Of a stretch of DNA of 7,896 bases, positions 1 to 6,310 are shown one piece after another. Numbering within the stretch: the first letter of the stretch is position 1; every line of letters starts with the position of its first letter. The stretch comes from QNFN01 sp964195335 (GTDB taxonomy: Bacteria; Pseudomonadota; Gammaproteobacteria; QNFN01): positions 1-7,896 of the forward strand of contig CAXMPC010000095.1 in assembly GCA_964195335.1 (NCBI GenBank). Direction: 5' to 3'. Under the pieces are notes generated by a model, which had not been told where the DNA came from, made no database searches, and saw only the letters and a program-made list of their open reading frames with translations. Both the position numbers and the translations under genes were made by a program.

Positions 1-948
1 CCGGTCTACTCGATGGGTTACGGCCGCACCTCGGCCGCCAACGGCAAGATCTTCCCTTACGTCTTCAACTTCCCGGCCACCTACTGGAGCCAGGCCACCG
101 CGCTGGTGCAGTACATCGCCGACCAGGAAGGCGGCATGGACAAGCTCAAGGGCAAGAAGATTTACCTGGTCCATCACAACTCCGCCTACGGCAAGGAGCC
201 GATCCGCACGCTCGAGAGCATGGCCGCCAAGTTCGGCTTCACCTACCGCTCCCTGCCGGTCGATCACCCGGGCCAGGAGCAGAAGGCCACCTGGCTGCAG
301 ATCCGTCGTGAGAAGCCGGACTGGGTGCTGATGTGGGGTTGGGGCGTCATGAACCAGGTCGCCGTCAAGGAGGCCGCCTCGATCCGCTACCCGATGGATC
401 ACTTCATCGGTGTCTGGTGGTCGGGTTCCGAGAACGACGTGCTGCCGGCCGGCGACGCCGCCAACGGCTACCTGTCGGGCGCATTCCACGCGGCCGGTGC
501 TGACTTCCCGGTTCACGCGGACATCAAGAAGCATGTCTACGGCAACGGCAAGGGCAAGGGTGAGGCCGACCGGGTTGGCGAAGTGCTCTACAACCGGGGC
601 ATGGTCGCGGCGATGTGGACCACCGAGGCGATCCGCAATGCCATGAAGATCCATGGCACCAAGGACGTCAACGGCGAAATGGTGCGTGACGGCTTCGAGA
701 CCCTGAAGGTCGACGAGGCGCGTCTCGCGGAACTCGGCATGAAGGGCTTCACCTACGGCATCCAGATCACCTGCGAGAACCACGAAGGTCCGGGCAAGGT
801 CGCCGTGCAGCAGTGGGACGCCAAGGCCAAGAAGTGGAACATGGTGTCGAAGTTCTACGAGCCGCTGCGTGACATCACCGGCCCGCTGATCGCCGAAGAC
901 TCGGCAGCGTTCGCCAAGGAGAACAACATCACCCCGCGTGATTGCTGA
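1..948 (+). CDS. ABC transporter substrate-binding protein, branched-chain amino acid (LivK/Peripla_BP_6) type, 5' truncated
   Basis: This is the C-terminal 315 residues of a periplasmic binding protein. The frame is open from base 1, so the first visible ATG (base 13) is internal. Family members are usually near 400 residues with a signal peptide, so roughly the first 100 residues are missing. Visible family-type stretches are KKIYLVHHNSAYGKEP (second-lobe strand and helix), DWVLMWGWG, GEVLYNRGMVAAMWTTEAIRNAM, and QITCENHEGPGKVAVQQWD near the end. The protein ends in ITPRDC, so there are two cysteines (bases 772-774 and 943-945). By family it captures a small organic ligand in the periplasm and delivers it to Liv-type permeases. 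The ligand cannot be read from sequence; the downstream CoA-ligase-like gene makes an organic acid more likely than leucine. A 40-base gap separates it from the LivF gene, consistent with one operon. Type is confident, substrate is not. Confidence 0.93.
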   Translation, partial: PVYSMGYGRTSAANGKIFPYVFNFPATYWSQATALVQYIADQEGGMDKLKGKKIYLVHHNSAYGKEPIRTLESMAAKFGFTYRSLPVDHPGQEQKATWLQIRREKPDWVLMWGWGVMNQVAVKEAASIRYPMDHFIGVWWSGSENDVLPAGDAANGYLSGAFHAAGADFPVHADIKKHVYGNGKGKGEADRVGEVLYNRGMVAAMWTTEAIRNAMKIHGTKDVNGEMVRDGFETLKVDEARLAELGMKGFTYGIQITCENHEGPGKVAVQQWDAKAKKWNMVSKFYEPLRDITGPLIAEDSAAFAKENNITPRDC

Positions 949-976
949 TCTTCTCTAACTACTGAAGGCCCTAACC

Positions 977-983
977 GGGGAGG
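977..983 (+). promoter_or_regulatory. Ribosome binding site deciding a TTG start
   Basis: GGGGAGG lies 5 bases before the TTG at 989. No in-frame ATG occurs before the Walker A motif of the downstream ATPase, and the first internal Met codon is near residue 105. This strong site therefore fixes the TTG as the start. Confidence 0.75.
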
Positions 984-988
984 CTCTC

Positions 989-1834
989 TTGAACAGTGCC
1001 AATGCACAGGCAGCAGCTGAACGTCCTGCGGACGCGCCGCTGCTCGAGGTGAACAACATCGAGGTCATTTATGACCACGTGATCCTCGTGCTCAAGGGGG
1101 TCTCCCTGGCGGTTCCCGAGGGGGGCGTCGTTGCCCTTCTCGGGGCCAACGGGGCTGGCAAGTCGACTACGCTGAAGGCAATTTCCAACCTGCTCGGCGC
1201 CGAACGCGGCGACGTGACCAAGGGCAACATCGTCTACAAGGGCGAGAACGTCCACGCCCTGAATCCGTCCGAGCTGGTCAAGCGTGGCGTCATCCAGGTC
1301 ATGGAGGGGCGTCACTGTTTCGAACACCTGACCATCGAGGAGAACCTGATGACCGGCGCCTACACTCGTGGCGACGGCAAGGGTGCGATCAAGGAATCGC
1401 TGGAAAAGGTCTACCATTACTTTCCGCGGCTGCGCGAACGACGTGGCAGCCAGGCCGGTTACACATCGGGTGGCGAACAGCAGATGTGCGCCATCGGCCG
1501 CGCCCTGATGGCCAACCCGACCATGATCCTGCTCGACGAGCCGTCGATGGGCCTTGCCCCGCAGCTGGTCGAGGAAATATTCGAAATCGTTCACTCGCTC
1601 AACGAAAAGGAGCGGGTCAGTTTCCTGCTCGCCGAACAAAACACCATGGTCGCGCTGCGTTATGCCAGCTACGGCTACATCCTCGAGAACGGCCGGGTGG
1701 TCATGGACGGCGACGCCAAGCAGCTGAGTGAAAACGAGGACGTCAAGGAGTTCTACCTCGGCCTCAGCAGCGAGGGAAAAAAATCCTTCAAGGGCGTCAA
1801 GCACTACCGACGCCGCAAGCGCTGGCTCGCCTGA
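989..1834 (+). CDS. livF: LivF-type ABC transporter ATP-binding protein with extended basic C-terminal tail
   Basis: A 281-residue cytoplasmic ATPase that would drive a branched-chain amino acid type (HAAT) importer together with a LivG partner. The motifs are in order: Walker A GANGAGKST (residues 52-60), signature TSGGEQQ (159-165, with T in place of the usual first L), and Walker B MILLDEPS (179-186). The stretch LLAEQN follows (about 213-218), where most ABC ATPases have a histidine; the EQN form is typical of LivF. It is longer than the roughly 235 residues of ordinary LivF, through a 19-residue N-terminal lead, a small insertion after the Walker A helix (GAERGDVTKGN) and a tail after FYLGL that ends KHYRRRKRWLA. 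The TTG start is chosen for the good ribosome binding site just upstream. The gene follows the binding protein and precedes a PaaK-like gene after a 36-base gap. An A7 run near its 3' end is described separately. Confidence 0.92.
   Translation: MNSANAQAAAERPADAPLLEVNNIEVIYDHVILVLKGVSLAVPEGGVVALLGANGAGKSTTLKAISNLLGAERGDVTKGNIVYKGENVHALNPSELVKRGVIQVMEGRHCFEHLTIEENLMTGAYTRGDGKGAIKESLEKVYHYFPRLRERRGSQAGYTSGGEQQMCAIGRALMANPTMILLDEPSMGLAPQLVEEIFEIVHSLNEKERVSFLLAEQNTMVALRYASYGYILENGRVVMDGDAKQLSENEDVKEFYLGLSSEGKKSFKGVKHYRRRKRWLA
1777..1814 (+). promoter_or_regulatory. Candidate -1 frameshift site: A_AAA_AAA heptamer plus downstream stem-loop
   Basis: Bases 1777-1783 are seven A residues, read in the LivF frame as ggA AAA AAA, the phase of a classic -1 slippery heptamer. 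After a 9-base spacer, GGCGTC (1793-1798) can pair with GACGCC (1809-1814) around a 10-base loop. A -1 shift would replace the basic tail with about two dozen residues, largely uncharged and ending LSPSAT, and stop at TAA 1849-1851. The sequence elements are seen; frameshifting is inference only. The stem is short (6 bp) and could be coincidental. Confidence 0.22.
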
Positions 1835-1857
1835 GCCCGTCGGCCACATAAGATCGC

Positions 1858-1864
1858 AAGGAGG
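1858..1864 (+). promoter_or_regulatory. Ribosome binding site of the PaaK-like gene
   Basis: AAGGAGG, a near-consensus Shine-Dalgarno sequence, lies 6 bases before the ATG at 1871. It supports that start and indicates efficient independent initiation after the LivF gene. Confidence 0.8.
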
Positions 1865-1870
1865 CGCGCA

Positions 1871-3118
1871 ATGGCCACGCAGGATACCTTTTTCGACGAA
1901 CTCGAAACCCGTGATCCCGCGGAGCGGAAGGCGCGTCTGCTCGAAGCGCTCGCCCTTCAGGTGGCCCACGCCGCCGACAAGGCGCCGCATTACGCCGGAC
2001 TGCTTGCCGATGTCGACCCACGCGCAATCGAGGGCTATGCTGCCTTCTCCGCGTTGCCGGTCACGCGCAAGTCCGATCTCAAGGAACTCCAGTCCGTGGC
2101 ATCACCGTTCGGTGGCATGACCACGGTTGCACCGGGCGAGCTGGCCCGAATCTTCGTCTCACCCGGCCCGATCTACGATCCGGAGGGTGATCGCGTCGAT
2201 TACTGGCGCCTGGGCCGAGCGATGTTCGCGGCCGGTTTTCGCCGCAGCGAGCTGGTGCACAACGCCTTTTCATACCATTTCACCCCGGCCGCCTCGATGG
2301 CCGAGGGTGGGGCGCGCGCGATTGGTTGCGCCCTAATCCCTGCGGGTGTCGGCCAGACCGAGATGCAGGTCGAGGCGATCGCCGGCCTGCGTCCGCACGG
2401 CTACGTCGGTACCCCGTCGTTTTTGAAAATCATTCTCGAGAAGGGCGAGGCCATGGGTGCCGATCTGTCCAGCCTGACCAAGGCCCTGGTCTCGGCCGAG
2501 CCCTATCCACCGAGCCTGCGCGCCTTTTTCGCTGAGCGTGGCATCGCCGGCGTGCAGTGTTATGCGACCGCCGATCTCGGCCTGATCGCGTACGAATCGC
2601 CGGGCCAGGAAGGGTTGATCGTCGATGAAGGGGTCTACGTCGAGATCGTCCGCCCAGGCACCGGCGAACCGGTGCCCGACGGCGAGGTGGGCGAGGTGGT
2701 CGTCACCAACCTCTGTCCCGAGTACCCGCTGCTGCGCTTCGCCACCGGTGACCTGTCGGCGGTGCTGGCCGGGACCAGTCCTTGCGGCCGGACCAACCGC
2801 CGGATCAAGGGCTGGCTGGGCCGTGCCGACCAGACCACCAAGGTGCGCGGCATGTTCGTCCACCCGTCGCAGGTCGCGGCAGTCATGGCGCGTCATCACG
2901 AGCTCGGCCGTGGCCGGCTGGTGGTCGATCGTGCCGACGACCGTGACTCGATGACCCTGCGCTGCGAAATGGCGGGGGCGGCCCCGGAGGGGCTTGCCAT
3001 GGCCGTTGCCGAGAGCCTGCGCGATGTCTGCAAGCTGCGCGGAGAGGTCGAGTTGGTGGAAGCGGACAGCTTGCCCAACGACGGCAAGGTGATAGACGAC
3101 GTTCGTATCTACGAGTGA
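1871..3118 (+). CDS. Phenylacetate-CoA ligase (PaaK)-like adenylate-forming protein with altered P-loop
   Basis: A 415-residue cytoplasmic protein, slightly shorter than PaaK (about 435-440). By family it would activate an aromatic or other carboxylic acid with ATP and join it to CoA. PaaK-like landmarks are IPAGVGQTEMQ (156-166), the adenine-site stretch YATADLG (231-237), FATGDLS with the ribose-binding Asp at 294 (290-296), the hinge and C-terminal domain entry GRADQTTKVRGMFVHPSQV (317-335), and LPNDGKVIDD with K406 at the position of the catalytic lysine. The phosphate-binding loop, normally close to SSGTTGKPT, reads FVSPGPIYDPEG at 95-106 and has lost the Ser/Thr/Gly pattern. This may be a distinct subfamily with different nucleotide handling or a non-catalytic role. 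Its place beside a LivF gene suggests that it acts on the imported compound. Fold assignment is confident; reaction and substrate are not. Confidence 0.87.
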   Translation: MATQDTFFDELETRDPAERKARLLEALALQVAHAADKAPHYAGLLADVDPRAIEGYAAFSALPVTRKSDLKELQSVASPFGGMTTVAPGELARIFVSPGPIYDPEGDRVDYWRLGRAMFAAGFRRSELVHNAFSYHFTPAASMAEGGARAIGCALIPAGVGQTEMQVEAIAGLRPHGYVGTPSFLKIILEKGEAMGADLSSLTKALVSAEPYPPSLRAFFAERGIAGVQCYATADLGLIAYESPGQEGLIVDEGVYVEIVRPGTGEPVPDGEVGEVVVTNLCPEYPLLRFATGDLSAVLAGTSPCGRTNRRIKGWLGRADQTTKVRGMFVHPSQVAAVMARHHELGRGRLVVDRADDRDSMTLRCEMAGAAPEGLAMAVAESLRDVCKLRGEVELVEADSLPNDGKVIDDVRIYE

Positions 3119-3139
3119 GCGCGCCCTCCGGGGGGGTTA

Positions 3140-3173
3140 AACTAGGCGCGCCCGGCGCCGTGTGCGCCTAGTT
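3140..3173 (+). terminator. Strong palindrome after the PaaK-like gene, possible terminator
   Basis: AACTAGGCGC (3140-3149) and GCGCCTAGTT (3164-3173) are perfect inverted repeats, and pairing can extend inward by a G-U and a C-G pair, leaving a loop of about 10 bases. It begins 22 bases after the ligase stop codon, a natural place for a terminator, and could work on either strand. There is no clear T tract on either side (TTCATTG follows on +), so intrinsic termination is unproven. An mRNA-stabilising hairpin or a protein-binding palindrome are alternatives. Confidence 0.4.
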
Positions 3174-3227
3174 CATTGCTCGCATGGAACGGCGATTACC
3201 GTACCCATTACGCCGACCGCAGCCATC

Positions 3228-3270
3228 CGCCCTGCAACGCAGGGTGCGACCCGTGACGCGGTGGGGTCGC
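3228..3270 (+). promoter_or_regulatory. Structured leader of the GldA-like ATPase gene, with a stem-loop over its ribosome binding site
   Basis: Two adjacent stem-loops are visible. CCCTGC (3230-3235) pairs with GCAGGG (3239-3244) around AAC, extendable by a G-U and a C-G pair to 3228-3246. GCGACCC (3246-3252) pairs perfectly with GGGTCGC (3264-3270). The second stem covers the likely ribosome binding site GGTGGGG (3260-3266), which sits 6 bases before ATG 3273. Together with the palindrome at 3140-3173, most of the 154-base gap can fold. No convincing -35/-10 promoter was seen in it. A regulatory role is inferred; GC-rich DNA gives chance stems. Confidence 0.3.
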
Positions 3271-3272
3271 TG

Positions 3273-4208
3273 ATGAACAGCGAGAGCCTGGTGGTGGTCG
3301 AGGGCTTGCGCCGGGACTACGGCAGTCGCTGCGCGATCCGCGACCTCGACTTCACCGTCGCCCGAGGCGAGGTGCTCGGTCTGCTCGGACCCAACGGGGC
3401 CGGCAAGAGCACCACGTTGCAGGTGCTCAGCGGCTGCCTCGCCGCTACGGCCGGCCGCATCACCCTCGCCGGTCACGACCTTGAGCAGCACCCGCAACGA
3501 GCCAAGGCGGCGCTCGGCTACCTGCCCGAGCAACCGCCCCTGCATCGCTCGCTGACCGTCGACGAGTACCTCGATTACTGCGCCCGTTTGCACGGACTGC
3601 GGGGCAAGGTTCTGCGTGGTGCGCGCGAACGGGCCAAGGCGCGCTGCGGCCTGATCGCCGATGGGCGCCGCCTGATTGCACAGCTTTCGAAGGGTTACCA
3701 GCAACGGGTCGGGATCGCCCAGGCGATCCTGCACGATCCGCCGGTGGTGATCCTGGACGAGCCAACGGTCGGCCTCGATCCGAACCAGATCCGCGCCATC
3801 CGTGATCTGGTCCGCGACCTTGGTCAGGATCGCGCGGTAATTCTGTCGACCCACATCCTGCCCGAGGTCGAGGCTGTCTGTGATCGCGTGCTGATTCTGC
3901 ACCAGGGTCGCGCCGTCTACGCTGATCAGGTCGCGGCAGCTGGCGGCGAGACACACGGTACGCAGATTATCTGCGCCTTCAGGAAACCGCCTGAGCACAC
4001 GCAGCTGGGCGCACTCTCCGGCGTCGAGGGGGTCGAGCCGCTCGGTGACGGCCGTTTCCTGATCCGTCACGCTCCCGGCGCCAGCCCGGCCGAGATTCTC
4101 GCTGTTGCGTCTGCCGAGGGCGGCTGGGGGCTGCGTGAACTGAGCCCGCACCGGCTGAGTCTGGAACAGCTTTTCGTCAAGCTGACCTGTCGCGAGGAGT
4201 TGTGGTGA
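3273..4208 (+). CDS. ABC-2-type transporter ATP-binding protein (GldA/CcmA-like)
   Basis: A 311-residue cytoplasmic ATPase that pairs with the ABC-2 permease encoded next. Motifs are Walker A GPNGAGKST (39-47), signature LSKGYQQR (138-145), Walker B VVILDEPT (158-165), D-loop GLDP (167-170) and H-switch STH with H194. The C-terminal stretch SLEQLFVKLT (296-305) is typical of ABC-2/GldA-type ATPases. The frame is open further upstream to a GTG at 3162, but that codon lies in a palindrome and would add 37 residues with no homology signal. ATG 3273 has GGTGGGG 6 bases before it and begins just ahead of the conserved domain (ESLVVVEGLRRDYG). It is the first gene of the second operon and overlaps the permease start by 4 bases. 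By family and context it is an envelope-related exporter or extractor; the substrate is unknown. Confidence 0.9.
   Translation: MNSESLVVVEGLRRDYGSRCAIRDLDFTVARGEVLGLLGPNGAGKSTTLQVLSGCLAATAGRITLAGHDLEQHPQRAKAALGYLPEQPPLHRSLTVDEYLDYCARLHGLRGKVLRGARERAKARCGLIADGRRLIAQLSKGYQQRVGIAQAILHDPPVVILDEPTVGLDPNQIRAIRDLVRDLGQDRAVILSTHILPEVEAVCDRVLILHQGRAVYADQVAAAGGETHGTQIICAFRKPPEHTQLGALSGVEGVEPLGDGRFLIRHAPGASPAEILAVASAEGGWGLRELSPHRLSLEQLFVKLTCREELW
4194..4199 (+). promoter_or_regulatory. Ribosome binding site choosing between two GTG starts
   Basis: GAGGAG lies 5 bases before GTG 4205 but only 2 bases before GTG 4202. The spacing favours 4205, which also makes the common GTGA stop/start overlap with the preceding gene. 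Confidence 0.6.
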
Positions 4209-4945
4209 GCGCGCTGGTTATTGCGGGGCGCGAGTTGCGCAGCCTGTTCGTCACCCCGTTCGGCTGGATCGCGTTGGCGGTCGTGCAGTTTGTCGTCGCG
4301 TGGCTGTTCCTGGTTCAGCTCGAGGGATTCGTCCAGTTGCAATCACGCCTGGCGGCGGTGCCCGGGGCCCCTGGAGTTACCGACCTCGTCGTCGCACCGG
4401 TCCTGGCACAGGTGGCCGTGTTGCTGTTGCTGGTGATGCCCCTGGTGAGCATGCGGGCGATCAGCGGTGAGCGCCAGGTGGGTACGCTGAACCTGCTGTT
4501 GGCCGCGCCGGTCAGTGCCGGCGACATCGTCATTGGCAAGTTCCTCGGCACGCTCTGTTTCGGATTGCTGCTGCTGGGTCTGGTGACCCTGATGCCACTG
4601 GCGCTGTTGGCGGGTACGACCCTGGACCTGGGCAAGCTCCTGGCCGGCCTGCTCGGGATGGCCCTGCTGACCGCCACTCTCGCCTCAGTCGGGCTGCTGC
4701 TGTCTTCGCTGGTGACCCAGCCTGCCGCCGCTGCAGCGGGCACCTTCGGCCTGCTGCTGCTGCTATGGATCGTCGATGCCGGGGTCGCCCCCGACAGCGC
4801 GCTGGCCTGGCTGTCGTTGAGTCACCACCTGCAACCCTTCCTGCGAGGATTGGTCGATAGCGGTGATGCCGCCTATTACCTGCTGCTGACGGCCGTCTGC
4901 CTGGCGTTGAGTGTGCGCCGACTCGAGGGGGGGCGGCGCGTATGA
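4205..4945 (+). CDS. ABC-2-type permease (GldF-like)
   Basis: A 246-residue inner-membrane protein with about six hydrophobic segments near residues 20-38, 62-84, 113-138, 145-168, 176-192 and 222-237. The opening ALVIAGRELRSLFVTPFGWI and the cytoplasmic loop SGERQVGTLNLLLAAPVS (87-104) are hallmarks of the ABC-2 permease family, in which the ER..GTL..LL..P loop contacts the ATPase. The length is normal for GldF-type permeases. GTG 4205 is preferred over GTG 4202 from ribosome binding site spacing, giving a GTGA overlap with the ATPase gene; the next gene begins with an ATGA overlap. The tail of the gene contains a run of seven G (4927-4933). With the ATPase it should form a transporter with two ATPase and two permease subunits. 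Cargo is not known. Confidence 0.9.
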   Translation: MSALVIAGRELRSLFVTPFGWIALAVVQFVVAWLFLVQLEGFVQLQSRLAAVPGAPGVTDLVVAPVLAQVAVLLLLVMPLVSMRAISGERQVGTLNLLLAAPVSAGDIVIGKFLGTLCFGLLLLGLVTLMPLALLAGTTLDLGKLLAGLLGMALLTATLASVGLLLSSLVTQPAAAAAGTFGLLLLLWIVDAGVAPDSALAWLSLSHHLQPFLRGLVDSGDAAYYLLLTAVCLALSVRRLEGGRRV

Positions 4946-6309
4946 GTGGTCGGGTAGAAAGCCGAGCCCAGGGGCGCCTCACATCGCGACTCGGTCACTG
5001 GTTGCAGAATGCGCTGTTTGTCGCCCTGGTGCTGATGCTGGCCGGGCTGGCTGGTTGGCTGGGAGAACGTCACGCCCTGCGCTTCGATTGGACCGCGGAC
5101 CGTGCCCATACCCTAGCCGAGCCGAGCTTGCGCGCACTGGCCGAGTTCAGCGGTCCGATCGAATTGACAGCGTTCGTCCGGCCTGGCGGTCCGCTGGTTG
5201 ATCGTGTCGATGCCCTGCTCGAGCGCTACCTGCGGGCCTACCCGGAACTGCGGGTCGAACGGCTCAACCCGGACCTGGCGCCTGCACGTGTGCGTGAGCT
5301 CGGAATCGGTGCCGAGGGTGAACTGGTGCTTGCCTACGCTGGACGCCGCGAAATCGTTCGCGAACTCAACGAACAGGCGGTGACCAACGCCCTGCTGGCG
5401 TTGGCCCGTGACGAGATCCGCCATGTGCGTCTACTCGCCGGGCATGGTGAACGCCGGATGTCTGGCGAGGCCAACCATGACCTCGGCCGCTTCGGTGAAG
5501 AGCTCACGCGGACGGGACTGAAGCTTGAAAGTTACAGTGCAGCTATCAGCGGCGCCGTACCGGATCCGACCGCGCTGCTGGTCATCGCCGGACCGCGCAG
5601 CGCGCTGCTGCCAGGCGAATTGGCCCAACTCGAGGCGTACATCGACAGAGGCGGTAACCTGCTCTGGCTCGACGACCCGGATCTGGTGGCGATACTGGAG
5701 CCGCTCGCCGACCGGCTCGGAGTGCGTTTCATACCCGGGGTCGCGGTCGATGCTGTCGGTCAGGCCTACGGTATCGGCGATCCCTCGTTTGCGGTGATTG
5801 CCCAATACCCCCTGCACCCGGTCACCGAGGGCCTTGCGGTTGTCACCGTCTTCCCGCAGGCGCGTGCTCTCGAACTGGTGCCCGACAGTGGCTGGAACGG
5901 GGTGCCGTTGCTACAGACCCTGGCGCGCTCCTGGGTCGAGAGCGGACCGGTGGACGGCACCATCAGCCAGGACGGCGACGAACGGCGCGGTCCGTTGCTG
6001 CTCGGCCTCGCGCTGACCCGGCCGCGTGCCGGTGGTGGCGAGCAGCGCGTGGCCGTTATCGGCGACGGTGATTTCCTTGCCAACACCTACCTCGGAAATG
6101 GCGGTAATCTCGAGTTCGGTCTGCGCTTGGTCAACTGGCTGGTCGCCGACGACGACCTGGTCACCATCCCACCGCGCGCCGCGCCCGACCGTAACCTCGC
6201 TCTCTCCCAGCTCGAAATTGCGATCATAGCCTTCGGCTTCCTGGTCGTGGCACCGCTGTCGCTGCTCGGTCTCGGCTTCGGGACCTGGTGGCACCGTCAC
6301 CACCGCTGA
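4942..6309 (+). CDS. GldG-like ABC transporter auxiliary protein (ABC_transp_aux family)
   Basis: A 455-residue protein anchored in the inner membrane at both ends, with one hydrophobic segment near 22-40 and another near 425-447. The approximately 380 residues between them should be periplasmic. Family-like features are FDWTADRAHTLAEPSLRAL just after the first segment (48-66), GHGERRMSGEANHDLGRFGE (167-186), a GGNLLWLDDPD stretch (237-247), and AVIGDGDFLAN (371-381) before the second membrane segment. These match the family described as an auxiliary component of the gliding-motility ABC system, found widely in bacteria that do not glide. The ATG forms an ATGA overlap with the permease stop, with GAGGGGGGG 8 bases upstream as ribosome binding site. 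It probably works with the ATPase and permease at the envelope; its biochemical activity is unknown. Confidence 0.88.
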   Translation: MSGRVESRAQGRLTSRLGHWLQNALFVALVLMLAGLAGWLGERHALRFDWTADRAHTLAEPSLRALAEFSGPIELTAFVRPGGPLVDRVDALLERYLRAYPELRVERLNPDLAPARVRELGIGAEGELVLAYAGRREIVRELNEQAVTNALLALARDEIRHVRLLAGHGERRMSGEANHDLGRFGEELTRTGLKLESYSAAISGAVPDPTALLVIAGPRSALLPGELAQLEAYIDRGGNLLWLDDPDLVAILEPLADRLGVRFIPGVAVDAVGQAYGIGDPSFAVIAQYPLHPVTEGLAVVTVFPQARALELVPDSGWNGVPLLQTLARSWVESGPVDGTISQDGDERRGPLLLGLALTRPRAGGGEQRVAVIGDGDFLANTYLGNGGNLEFGLRLVNWLVADDDLVTIPPRAAPDRNLALSQLEIAIIAFGFLVVAPLSLLGLGFGTWWHRHHR

Positions 6310-6310
6310 A

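Noticed and set aside
971..1990. Long open frame on the minus strand (339 codons) opposite the LivF gene
   Set aside because: It lies opposite a gene with intact Walker A, signature and Walker B motifs. Its translation shows no recognisable domain, and long antisense frames are expected in GC-rich coding DNA.
1728..2120. Plus-strand frame of 130 codons overlapping the LivF end and PaaK-like start
   Set aside because: It covers two well-supported genes in another frame, has a Ser/Arg-rich shadow composition and no motif. It is relevant only as the product of a hypothetical +1 shift.
3103..3114. Small inverted repeat TCGTA-TC-TACGA at the end of the PaaK-like gene
   Set aside because: Five base pairs with a two-base loop, inside the coding end; too small to fold meaningfully.
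3176..3204. Possible promoter (TTGCTC as a -35 box) before the second operon
   Set aside because: At normal spacing the -10 position reads CCGTAC, which does not resemble TATAAT. No better pair was found in the gap.
3162..3272. Upstream GTG start adding 37 residues to the GldA-like ATPase
   Set aside because: The GTG lies inside the palindrome 3140-3173 with no good ribosome binding site. The added residues show no domain character, and ATG 3273 sits just before the conserved start of the ATPase domain.
3168..4151. Long open frame on the minus strand (327 codons) opposite the GldA-like gene
   Set aside because: It is a shadow of the ABC ATPase gene, with no recognisable motif and no operon partner on that strand.
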